Source: JACJWR01 sp963842975 (GTDB lineage Bacteria; Actinomycetota; Actinomycetes; S36-B12; UBA10799). From it: a stretch of 64,000 nt of DNA. Shown here piece after piece: positions 56,088 to 64,000 of the stretch. Each line of letters starts with the position of its first letter. Positions within the stretch are counted from its first letter, which is position 1. Under the pieces are notes generated by a model, which was given only the letters and a program-made list of their open reading frames with translations, was not told where the DNA came from and did no database searches. A program made the position numbers and the translations under genes. The stretch is from assembly GCA_963842975.1 (NCBI GenBank), contig CAWJIH010000008.1, positions 1 to 64,000 of the forward strand, read 5' to 3'.

Positions 56088-57089
56088 ATGGCCAACCCTC
56101 GCTGGAACCCACCCGCCACACCATTCATGGTGGCCCACGTCGGGGTCTCGTATCGAACACTGCAGGCCGCCCTCCACCGTGGGGACTTGACTGAGCTGCA
56201 TCCGGGGGTCTACGTGGCCTCGGCGGCGGTCTGCAGCGATCCCGCCGAGGCGCACGCCCAGCGGGCGCTGGCTCGGCAGGTGCGGACGCCCAATCTGGTC
56301 GCAAGCCACCAGACGGCCGCTCTTGCCCACGAACTGCCGCTGCTGCACCCCGAACGGGCAGCCGAGGACCCGCCCCGCTTCACCCGCCATCGCAGCGGCT
56401 CGACCCGCACGACGCCGTTGGTCGCGGCCCGGCCGCTGCCGCCCGCGCACGTGACGGACATCGCCGCCGGGCCGCTGGCCGGTTTGCGCCTCACCACACC
56501 AGCCCGCACGGCCATCGACCTCGCGGCCGAGTTGGATCTACCAGAGGCCCTGATGCTGCTGGACGACGTCGCTCGGCGAGCGGCCGCGGGGTATCTGGTG
56601 TCGCAGCACCTCCGCGGGTCGATCTCGGACCGCGTGATGACGGCCGCCCTGCGCCCGCTGCGGCAGGCCCAGGTGGTGCGGCCGCACTGGAACCGGCGGG
56701 CGTCGCGGGCATTGGCGTTGGCCGACCCGCGCAGGGAGTCGCCGGGGGAGTCGTTGTCGTTCGGCGAGATTGCGGCCGCAGGGCTTCCGCTACCGGAGTG
56801 TCAGGCGCCGCTCGAGACCGACCGAGGTGTGAGGTGGTTGGATTTCGACTGGCCGGAGTTCGGGGTTGCAGGCGAGTGTCACGGTGCGATCAAGTACGAC
56901 GGAACCCTCGGGCCGACTGACGGGGTGCTGGTGGCCGAAGCGGAACGGCACCACTCGGCCACAAACGCTGGTAGGTCAGTGGTCGCCTGGGACGTGCGTG
57001 AGATGGTCAGCCACCCTCAGATGGTCATCGCCCGGATCGCCAACCGCCTCATGGCGCACGGATGGGACGGGACGCTGCGAAAGGTGTGA
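56088..57089 (+). CDS. AbiEi-like / DUF559-type protein
   Basis: 333 residues. The N-terminal half resembles the AbiEi antitoxin winged-helix domain (VSYRTLQAALHRGDLTELHPGVYV, about 20-43, then HQTAALAHELPL and TTPARTAIDLA). The C-terminal half has a restriction-endonuclease-like DUF559 layout, with LDFDWPEFGVAGECHGAIKYDG (about 245-266). Proteins of this build are widespread singletons in actinobacteria. No AbiEii toxin gene is adjacent, so a toxin-antitoxin role is not supported here. Confidence 0.65.
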   Translation: MANPRWNPPATPFMVAHVGVSYRTLQAALHRGDLTELHPGVYVASAAVCSDPAEAHAQRALARQVRTPNLVASHQTAALAHELPLLHPERAAEDPPRFTRHRSGSTRTTPLVAARPLPPAHVTDIAAGPLAGLRLTTPARTAIDLAAELDLPEALMLLDDVARRAAAGYLVSQHLRGSISDRVMTAALRPLRQAQVVRPHWNRRASRALALADPRRESPGESLSFGEIAAAGLPLPECQAPLETDRGVRWLDFDWPEFGVAGECHGAIKYDGTLGPTDGVLVAEAERHHSATNAGRSVVAWDVREMVSHPQMVIARIANRLMAHGWDGTLRKV

Positions 57090-57487
57090 ACTCGGGCAGG
57101 CCATCCGGCTGAGTTTGCGGGACGGACACACCAACAGCGCATTTCGTTGCGCACTTCGCGGTGGGGCGGACTGGCCCAACAGTCAACAGCGGGATTGGTC
57201 AGCAGGTTGAAGGCATCCACACGGCCTCAAGGTGCTGACCAATCCCGCTGTTGGGCTTACCCGGTACGCCCACCCCTGCGAAAGTGGCAATGAAACCCGC
57301 TGTTGGGCCAATCAGGGCAGGGTTCGGGCCACACCTGGTCCAATCGTCAGCGCCGCGCAGCGCCGCGCGCGCAGCAGCGCCGCCACGCCGCTGCCGCGCG
57401 CAGCGCCACGCCGCAGGCGCCGCCGCGACGCAGCGCCATCGGACGGGCTCCCGGGGACCGAGCAACGGATGTGCCAACCTTGCCCTC
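57090..57487. other. Intergenic region with nested inverted repeats
   Basis: No gene I can support. A 21-bp perfect inverted repeat is at 57184-57253, flanked by a further pair (TGGCCCAACAG near 57172 and CTGTTGGGCCA near 57300). From 57348 to 57425 the sequence is a low-complexity run of GCGCCGC/CAGCGCC units. Confidence 0.55.
57184..57253 (+). repeat. 21-bp perfect inverted repeat (hairpin)
   Basis: 57184-57204 pairs exactly with 57233-57253, loop 28 nt. It could terminate transcription of the AbiEi-like gene, although no T-run follows, or be a small mobile repeat. Confidence 0.7.
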
Positions 57488-59265
57488 ATGAGTTGGGAGG
57501 CGTGGTACACCCTCGCCGTGCTCGCGGCGGTGTTGGGCTTCCTCATCCGCGGCCGGGTATCGGCGGCGGTAGCCGTGTTCGGCGGCAACATCGCCCTGCT
57601 CGCGGTCGGAGTGATCGATACCGAGCAATCGCTGGCGGGTTTCTCCAACCCGGCGCCGCTGACCGTCGCCGCGCTCTACGTGGTGGCCGCTGGTGTGCAG
57701 AAGACCGGCGCCCTCACCCCGCTGCTGCATGGCGCGCTGGGAACGGCGCGGACGGACGGCTGAGGATGCCCATCCTGCGACTATCCGCCCCCGCAGCAGG
57801 CGCCTCGGCGTTCCTCAACAACACCCCCATCGTGGCCATGGCGATCCCCGAGATCCAGACCTGGGCCGACAAGCACCGCGTCTCGGTGTCGAAACTGCTC
57901 ATGCCCATTTCGTTCGCGGTGATCCTCGGTGGCCTGCTGAGCGTCATCGGAACGTCCACCAACCTGGTCGTTTCGGGACTGATGGAGAACGCTGGCCTGG
58001 GCGCCATGGGGTTCTTCGAGATCGGCAAGATTGGCCTGCCCGTTGCGATCATAGGCATCACCCTGATGGTGATCATCTCTGCTTGGGTGCTGCCCGCCCG
58101 GCGCTCGGTGGCTCAGGAACTCGAAGAACAAGCGCGCCAGTTCTATGTCGAACTGCTGGTGCAGCCAGGCGGGCCGATCGACGGCAAGACCGTGGAGCAG
58201 GCCGGGCTGCGCGATCTGCAGGGCGTGTTCCTCACCTCAGTGGACCGCGGCGACACCGTCATTGCGCCGGTGCGTCCCGAAACCGTGCTGCGCGGCGGCA
58301 ACCGGCTGCGGTTCGCCGGACAAGCCTCCAAGGTGATCGACCTCCAGGGTCGCAAGGGCCTCGAATCGGCCGAGAACGAACACGTGGAGGCCCTCGACGA
58401 CCCGTCGGTGCGGTACTTCGAGGCGGTGATCGGATCGCGCTCACCGCTGGTGGGCAGCACGCTGAAGGAGTCCGGTTTCCGCAGTTCCTACCAGGCCGCG
58501 GTGGTAGCGATCCACCGTGACGGTGGGCTAATCGAGGGCAAACTCGGCCAGGTTCGACTGCGCGTCGGCGACACGTTGATCCTCGTCTCCGACCCTGGCT
58601 TCAAAGCCCGCTGGGACGACCGCGAGGACTTCCTGCTGGTTGCGGCGATGAACGCTGCACCGGCCAAACCGGTGTCCACGGCCAAAGCCTGGGTGGCCGT
58701 TGCGATCTTGGCGGGAATCATCGGCCTCGCGACGTTCAACGTGGTGCCCATCCTCATCGGTGCCCTGGTGGGGGCGCTGCTCATGGTCGCCTTCGGAGTG
58801 CTCACCGCCACCGAGGCCAGGCGGGCGATCGACATCGAGGTGATCGTGATCATTGCGGCGGCGTTCGGCCTGGCCTCCGCCATGGAGAACACCGGCCTGG
58901 CCGAGAGCGCGGCCAGTGGGATCGTTTCGGTCTTCGGCGGTTGGGGGGACTGGGGGGCCCTGCTCGGCATCGTGCTCGCGACTGTGGTGCTCACAGAGAT
59001 GATCACCAACAACGCCGCGGCGCTGCTGATGTTCCCGATCGGGCTATCGCTGGCTGCCGGGACGGACCTCAACCCGGTCGGCGTCGCGATCGCAATCGCG
59101 GTGGCCGCCTCCGCGTCCTTCCTCACGCCGATCGGATACCAGACCAACACCATGGTCTACGGCCCAGGTGGCTACAAGTTCTCGGACTACTGGCGGCTGG
59201 GACTGCCGCTGACGATCACCGTAGTGATCGCCACGGTGATCCTCGTGCCGATCATCTGGCCATAG
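57488..59265 (+). pseudogene. SLC13/DASS-type permease with RCK_C domains, one frameshift
   Basis: ATG at 57488 begins MSWEAWYTLAVLAAVLGFL with three membrane helices to GALGTARTDG, where TGA stops the frame at 57761-57763; one missing base near 57750 restores RLRMPILRLSAPAAGASAFLNNTPIVAM. The rest is intact to 59265: helices, two cytoplasmic TrkA-C-like domains (YVELLVQPGG..., about 58145-58600), and ITNNAAALLMFPIG near the end, the second Na+/substrate hairpin motif. Family members carry dicarboxylates, citrate or sulfate; sulfate supply for the sulfotransferases is conceivable but unproven. Confidence 0.8.
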
Positions 59266-59350
59266 AGTTGGCCTGCACCAGGCGGCGAGGCCAGCCGGAC
59301 CTCAGCGCCACGACACCCGCCGAGGCCGGGCATCAGAAGGGAGCACGCCG

Positions 59351-60407
59351 ATGCTGGATCGAGCCTTCGTCGGCGCCCTGCAACGCGGCGACCTAACCGG
59401 CTACCGGATTACGCAAGATGACGTCCAACGCCTGGTCCAGGAACGTGTGGTGTGTGAGGTCCAGGCGTTGCTTCCCGCGTTCCCCGATCTTGCCGATCCG
59501 GACACGGCCGCTGCGCTGAGCGAGAAGTCGAAAATGATCCGGATGCAAAGCCTGCTGCTGGCGGCCACCGCTACCCGGGTGTCCGACATTCTGGCCGAGG
59601 CCGACGTGCCCGTCCTCGTCTACAAGGGCGTTGCGCTGGCCTCGCAGACAACCGGCGACTGGGGCGGCCGTCGCAGCGTCGACGTGGACGTCCTGATCGA
59701 TCGGGGCACGACGGCGGCGGCGCACGAGGCTTTGGTCGCGGCTGGCCTGCATCGGCTGGACGATAGCCCTCCGCCGCACAGACAGTCCACTCCCGACCCG
59801 CCCTCCCGATTCAAGAAACTTCGCGCCATCGAAACCAGTTATGTCGGGCTGCCAGTGGGGATCGACTTGCACTGGGACGTCGAGTTCCCCGGCTATCTGG
59901 GCATTCCGTTCGCCGAGTCGTGGTCGCGACGGCAGCGGATCGACGACGGCGGCTTGCGGGTGTGGACCTTTGGCCGCTCGGAAGCGCTGCTGGTGGCGGC
60001 GCTGCACGGCACCCGCGAGGAGTGGCGCTCGTTCCGGCAGATCCTTGACTTCGCCGAACTTGCGGCCGGGCTGGATGATGACGAGTGGCGGCTGGCCGAG
60101 GAGCTCAGCCGCCGCGGGGCCAAGAAGTCCCTCGGGGCAGGCTTGGCGGTGGCCGCCGCTTCTGGGTGTGAAGGGTTGCCTGGCCGCCCCACAGCCAAGG
60201 GCGAACGCCTGGGGGTCACGCTACCTGCGCCACGATCCGGCGGAGGGTCCACGGGCCATCGGCCGCAGGCCGCAGGATGCACTGGATCGCCGCCTGGGAC
60301 GCTGGAAGACCGCGCCGAACGCTCGCGTGGCACTGAACGGCTTCGGCATGGCGTTGGCTCGGCAGATCGTGGAGCCGAAGCGGTCGTGGCGCTGGCGGTC
60401 GGAGTGA
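59351..60407 (+). pseudogene. Nucleotidyltransferase-family protein (PF14907-like), one frameshift
   Basis: Begins MLDRAFVGALQRGDLTGYR. VLVYKGVALASQ and SVDVDVLIDRG (about 91-119, Asp-x-Asp metal site) and VGIDLHWDVEFPGYLGIP match uncharacterised nucleotidyltransferases common in glycan loci. At about 60160 the frame changes; the continuation LLGVKGCLAAPQ...RYLRHDPAEGPRAIGRR...EPKRSWRWRSE ends at the TGA at 60405-60407. The unshifted frame instead runs on into the sulfotransferase, giving a misleading 569-codon fusion. May be a sequence error. Confidence 0.75.
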
Positions 60408-61060
60408 GTCAGGCGGTCTCCTTGGCGGCCCGCGTGCTGCCGAGTCAGGTGGCCGCGCGATTGCGATTCGCCCGGGCGCGAAGGGCCTGGCAGGCCGCGG
60501 GCGTCGCGTTCGTGCATATCCCCAAGAACGCCGGTGTCTCCATCTCGCGGGCCCTCTACGGCCGAACGCTCGGCCACTACGGCGCTGACGAGATCCGCCG
60601 GCGCGACCCCCGTCTGCTTCCGCGGATCTACTCGTTTGCGGTGCTTCGCGACCCGCTGGAGCGTGCGGTCTCGGCGTACCGCTTCGCCACCGCGGGCGCC
60701 ACCGGCAACATGGCCGTGGCCCGCCCACACCTCTACCGCACTGCGGTGTTTGCCGACTTCAACACGTTCGTATGTTCCTGGCTGGCGTATCAGAATCTCG
60801 ACGCCGTCGACGGCATCTTCCGGACCCAGTCGAGCTACGTCACCATCGGCGACCGCGTGGCCGTTTCGGACCTGTTCTGGCTGGGTGACCTGGAACCGCT
60901 CATCGCCACGATGCGCCGCCGCGGCTACCCCGAGTTCTCCTTGCCCCGCAGCAACGTCAGCGACAAGCGAGCCACGCTGCGTGTCTCGGATGAATCGAGG
61001 CAGGTGATCCGGCGGCTGTACCGCGCGGACTACGAGTTGATCGGCGCGCAGGCGTGGTGA
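60404..61060 (+). CDS. Sulfotransferase-family protein
   Basis: 218 residues from GTG at 60404, which overlaps the TGA of the upstream gene (GTGA). FVHIPKNAGVSISRALYG (about 38-55) is the PAPS 5'-phosphosulfate loop of the Sulfotransfer_2 family and FAVLRDPLERAVSAYRFA (about 82-99) the 3'-phosphate site. Typical of carbohydrate sulfotransferases. Its own TGA overlaps the start of the next GT4, so it is within a coupled operon. Confidence 0.8.
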   Translation: MSQAVSLAARVLPSQVAARLRFARARRAWQAAGVAFVHIPKNAGVSISRALYGRTLGHYGADEIRRRDPRLLPRIYSFAVLRDPLERAVSAYRFATAGATGNMAVARPHLYRTAVFADFNTFVCSWLAYQNLDAVDGIFRTQSSYVTIGDRVAVSDLFWLGDLEPLIATMRRRGYPEFSLPRSNVSDKRATLRVSDESRQVIRRLYRADYELIGAQAW

Positions 61061-62157
61061 ACCGCCCGGTGGTTGCCGAAGTCATCTGGGGCCTGGACGT
61101 CGGCGGTGCAGAGGTGCTGCTGCTTGAACGGTTGCGGGCCAGTGACCGCACCGCGGCGAATTACGTCGTGGTGGCCGCCCGGCCGGAACTGCGGGCCATG
61201 GCGCCGCAGTTCGACGCCCTCGGAATCCCCGTGATCTTTCCCGGCGCCGGTCCGCGCCGAATGCTGACTCAACTGAAGCGCTTACGGCCCACGGTGATCA
61301 ACGTGCATTCGCCGCTTCCGGCGCTGTGGCTGAAGGCCGCGCATCGGATCGGCTACTTCGGTGATCCTGCACCGCGGCTGATCGAAACGATCCACAGCGA
61401 AAGTTACGGTCGACCGCTGTTCGAGCATTCCTCGGCCCGGCTCAACCCGACCCTCGACCAGGTGGTGGCCGTCTCGCAGGCTGCGGCTGGCAGTCGGCTG
61501 GCACGCCACGCTTCCCGGGTCGACGTCGTGCGTCCGGGGGTCGACGTGGGGGTCATTGCGGGATGGTCCGAATCCGATGCCGCATCGCTCCGGCAGCGAC
61601 ATGGCGTTGCCGATGTCGGAGTGACCCTGGCCATGGTTGCCGGATTCCGGCCCGCGAAGAACCACCTACGACTGGTGGAAGCCATGGCGATGGTGGCGCG
61701 GTCTGGCGTTCGTGAGGGTGACGTGGTGGTGCTGCTGGCCGGTGACGGCCCCACCCGTGCGCAGGTCGAATCCGAGATTCGGCGGCGGGGTCTGCAGCCC
61801 TACTTCAGGTTCCTCGGCAACGTGCCGCACGGTTGGCAGGTGATCGCCAGCGCCGACGCCGCAGTGCTGACCTCGGATCGCGAGGGCCTTCCGGTGGTGG
61901 CGATGGAGGCGATCGCGGCCGGGCGGCCGGTGCTATCAACGCGGGTGGGTGGGGTGCCCGAGTTGGTTGACCACGGGCGCAGCGGACTGTTGTTCGGCAC
62001 CGATGCGGCCAGCGCGGCCGACGCCATCGGTCGATTCGTCGCCGACGCCGACCTGCGCGCCCGGTTGCAGCGGCACGCTCGCGACCGGCAGCAGGACGTC
62101 GACATCCGCCGAACCGTGGCCGAGATGGAACGCATCTATGGCGTCGGTGGACCGTGA
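61054..62157 (+). CDS. Glycosyltransferase family 4
   Basis: 367 residues from overlapping GTGGTG codons. GT-B: IWGLDVGGAEVLLLERL (11-27), VNVHSPLPALWLKAA in the acceptor lobe, VVRPGVDVG, VAGFRPAKNHLRLVEA, LLAGDGPTRAQVE and EX7E in EGLPVVAME (about 278-286). High GC and tight overlaps with both neighbours place it in the 59-64 kb operon. Confidence 0.9.
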   Translation: MVNRPVVAEVIWGLDVGGAEVLLLERLRASDRTAANYVVVAARPELRAMAPQFDALGIPVIFPGAGPRRMLTQLKRLRPTVINVHSPLPALWLKAAHRIGYFGDPAPRLIETIHSESYGRPLFEHSSARLNPTLDQVVAVSQAAAGSRLARHASRVDVVRPGVDVGVIAGWSESDAASLRQRHGVADVGVTLAMVAGFRPAKNHLRLVEAMAMVARSGVREGDVVVLLAGDGPTRAQVESEIRRRGLQPYFRFLGNVPHGWQVIASADAAVLTSDREGLPVVAMEAIAAGRPVLSTRVGGVPELVDHGRSGLLFGTDAASAADAIGRFVADADLRARLQRHARDRQQDVDIRRTVAEMERIYGVGGP

Positions 62158-62207
62158 ACTCGCGAAGCATCCCCGCAGCCACCGGAGACCAGCCTAGGGT
62201 GGGACGC

Positions 62208-63287
62208 ATGCGTGTGGGCCTCGTCGTCGATGAACTCGCGCGCGGCGGCACCGAACGGCAGTACACGTTGCTCGCGTGCGCGCTGGCCGACGCCGGGGTG
62301 GACGTCGAGGTATTCGTGCTCAAGCCGGTGACCGACGCCGGACGCGCGCAGTTGGCGTTGCTTCAGGCGGCTGGGGTCCGTGCCATCGGCGGTGGCGCTG
62401 GCGCCTACCCGAAGTGGATCCGCCGATTCGCACCGGATGTGGTGCAGGTCGCGATGCTTCGCACCAGCCTGCTCGCCGCCGCATATTCGCTGCGGCCTGG
62501 TGCCCCGCCGCTGATCATGTCGCGCCGATACATGGCATCGGCCCGGCAGGATTCGCCGCTGCGCACCCTCGCCACGCGGGTGTCACTGCATCGGGCGGCG
62601 GCGATCATCGCCAACTCCGCGCTCGCCGCCGCTGATTCGGCGGCAACCGAGGGGGTCCCGATCGAGCGCTTCACCGTGATCGGCAACATCATTCCCGAAT
62701 CGGCCTTCGAACTGGCCGCGCCGACGCGCATCGACACGGATCTGCCGGTGATCGTCAACGTCGCTTCACTGCGCCCGCAGAAGGGGCACACGTATTTGGT
62801 TGAGGCTGCGGCGCTGCTTGCCGCCGAAGGTCGACCAGTCACCGTGCTGTGCCTGGGCGATGACGAGCGCTGGCCCGACACGGCGGCCGAGGTGCGCGAA
62901 CAGATCGCTGCCGCCGGGGTGGATGTGCGCCTGCTCGGTGACGTGCCCGATCCGAAGCCGTACCTGGCCGCGGCGGACGGGGTGGTGCAGGCATCTGTGG
63001 CCGAGGGGCTCTCAAATGCGTTGCTGGAGGCGATGGCTGCCGGGCGGCCGATCGTGGCCACGGACGTGGGGGGAACGGCGGAGGTCTTGGTGGGGGGTGA
63101 GCACCCAGGTGGCATCGTGGTGCCATCCGCCGATCCGGCCGCGTTGGCCGACGCCATCCGCGGTCTGCTCGACTCGCCGGATCACGCCGCAGAGCTTGCC
63201 GCCAACGCTCGGCGCCGCGCCCGAGCACACGACGCTGACGCCGCCGTGGCCGCACACCTCGCGCTGTATCGCTCGTTGCTCGGCTAG
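62208..63287 (+). CDS. Glycosyltransferase family 4
   Basis: About 359 residues from ATG at 62208 with AGGGTGG upstream; a GTG at 62154 overlapping the previous stop is an alternative that adds 18 unlikely residues. VVDELARGGTERQYTLLACAL (5-25), SRRYMASARQ, VIGNIIPES, NVASLRPQKGHTYLVEAA, VLCLGDDERW and EX7E in EGLSNALLE (about 266-274). Confidence 0.88.
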   Translation: MRVGLVVDELARGGTERQYTLLACALADAGVDVEVFVLKPVTDAGRAQLALLQAAGVRAIGGGAGAYPKWIRRFAPDVVQVAMLRTSLLAAAYSLRPGAPPLIMSRRYMASARQDSPLRTLATRVSLHRAAAIIANSALAAADSAATEGVPIERFTVIGNIIPESAFELAAPTRIDTDLPVIVNVASLRPQKGHTYLVEAAALLAAEGRPVTVLCLGDDERWPDTAAEVREQIAAAGVDVRLLGDVPDPKPYLAAADGVVQASVAEGLSNALLEAMAAGRPIVATDVGGTAEVLVGGEHPGGIVVPSADPAALADAIRGLLDSPDHAAELAANARRRARAHDADAAVAAHLALYRSLLG

Positions 63288-63297
63288 CCTGACGTCT

Positions 63298-64000
63298 ATG
63301 GTGACGTTTGCCCAGGTGGCGCCACTGAGCGGCCTAACTCGGGTTCGGGGGTACGACCGCTACTTTGCCGACCTCATTTTCGCCGGGGTCCCGCTTGCAG
63401 GGAAACGGGTGTTGGATGTGGGTGGCGGCACCGGGATCGGCAGTTTCTGGGCAGTGATGGTGGGTGGTGCGGCCTCGGCATTGGTGCTCGAACCGTCCAT
63501 GGACGGCAGCCCCACCGATGTGCACGACAAGTTTCACGACATGGCCGCGGCCGCTGGAACCGGTGACCGAGTGCAGATGCAGCCGATCGTGCTTGAGGAC
63601 CTCGACCCCGGCCTCGGCACGTTCGACGTGGTGCTGCTGCACCAGTCGATCAACCACATCGGCGAGGCCTACGTCGCCGACCTGCCCTACTCGCTTGCCG
63701 GTCAGCAGCACTATCACGCCTTCTTCGACGTCCTCGCCGAACGCACCGCGCCAGGCGGCACGCTGATCGTGATGGACTCCTCGAATCGCAACCTCTTCGG
63801 CGACTTCGGCCGCCGCAGCCCGCTGCTGCCCACGGTCGACTTCAAGATGCACCAGCCCCCCGAGCAATGGTCGGGCATGCTCGCCGAGCATGGCTTCACC
63901 GAAGAGCGCATCACCTGGCTCACCCGGCGCGAGGCCGGCGTGCTGGGCACGACGGTGCTGCGCAACAAACTTGCCGCCTACCTATCCACCAGTTTCTTCG
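63298..64000 (+). CDS. SAM-dependent methyltransferase, cut by the window end
   Basis: 234 codons visible with no stop. MVTFAQVAPLSGLTRVRGYDRYF, motif I VLDVGGGTGIGSF (about 39-51), ALVLEPS as the acidic strand, FDVVLLHQSINHIGEAY (about 104-120) and TAPGGTLIVMDSS. Ten bp after the GT4 stop, so part of the same operon. Acceptor unknown. Confidence 0.8.
   Translation, partial: MVTFAQVAPLSGLTRVRGYDRYFADLIFAGVPLAGKRVLDVGGGTGIGSFWAVMVGGAASALVLEPSMDGSPTDVHDKFHDMAAAAGTGDRVQMQPIVLEDLDPGLGTFDVVLLHQSINHIGEAYVADLPYSLAGQQHYHAFFDVLAERTAPGGTLIVMDSSNRNLFGDFGRRSPLLPTVDFKMHQPPEQWSGMLAEHGFTEERITWLTRREAGVLGTTVLRNKLAAYLSTSFF

Noticed and set aside
56088..57089. AbiE-type abortive infection or toxin-antitoxin system
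   Set aside because: Only an AbiEi-like domain protein is present; no nucleotidyltransferase toxin is adjacent (the one at 59.3 kb belongs to a different family and operon).
1..64000. CRISPR array, tRNA or rRNA genes
   Set aside because: No regularly spaced repeats with unique spacers were seen (the 25-bp repeat at 37.6 kb is contiguous), and no tRNA or rRNA sequence was recognised.

Overview
The window looks like part of a high-GC actinobacterial chromosome: GC-rich third positions, many GTG and TTG starts, mycobacterial/actinobacterial-type insertion sequences (IS1634, IS256, IS1380, IS30 and IS3 families) and a DUF4012 membrane protein. I cannot name the genus. Almost all intact genes belong to surface-glycan assembly, so this is an exopolysaccharide or glycoprotein-glycan locus that has been repeatedly invaded, duplicated and partly eroded by insertion sequences.

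Layout. 0-3 kb: two divergent ATP-grasp ligases and a first small initiating sugar transferase. 3.2-7.2 kb: IS3 remnants and a complete-length IS1634-family element between 155-157 bp direct repeats. 7.2-11.5 kb: a tight minus-strand operon (class IV aminotransferase, second initiating sugar transferase, PLP decarboxylase, HpcH/HpaI-type aldolase, methyltransferase), then a GT4. 13.2-16.4 kb: nested IS3 elements. 16.4-18.8 kb: Wzy-like polymerase/ligase and a sulfotransferase-like gene. 18.86-20.33 kb: decayed IS256 element with an 8-bp target duplication. 20.5-29.9 kb: glycosyltransferases, two methyltransferases, an epimerase and a broken GT4. 29.9-31.4 kb: second decayed IS256 element. 31.5-38.7 kb: a pseudaminic-acid-type nonulosonate cluster (PseC, PIG-L deacetylase, formyltransferase, GNAT, PseI, cytidylyltransferase, broken PseB, PseG). 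38.7-40.5 kb: ABC flippase-type exporter. 40.6-44.4 kb: IS30, IS3-like and IS1380 remnants. 44.5-47.4 kb: a GT4 and a ugd fragment split by a deletion derivative of IS1634. 47.4-55.8 kb: two DUF4012 copies flanking a GT2, two methyltransferases and a Wzx flippase. 56-59.3 kb: AbiEi-like protein and a frameshifted SLC13 permease. 59.3-64 kb: nucleotidyltransferase, sulfotransferase, two GT4s and a methyltransferase running off the end.

How the parts may work together (inference): PglC-like enzymes load the first sugar phosphate on undecaprenyl phosphate, GT2/GT4 enzymes extend it, methyl-, sulfo-, formyl- and amino-acid-derived groups decorate it, and Wzx/Wzy or the ABC exporter move and polymerise it. 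The nonulosonate cluster would supply a CMP-activated pseudaminic-acid-like sugar, probably with an N-formyl group, but its first gene (pseB) reads as broken.

Many frameshifts are single-base. Those in IS genes, pseB and one GT4 are multiple and fit decay; those in DUF4012 copy 2, the SLC13 permease and the nucleotidyltransferase are single and could be assembly errors.
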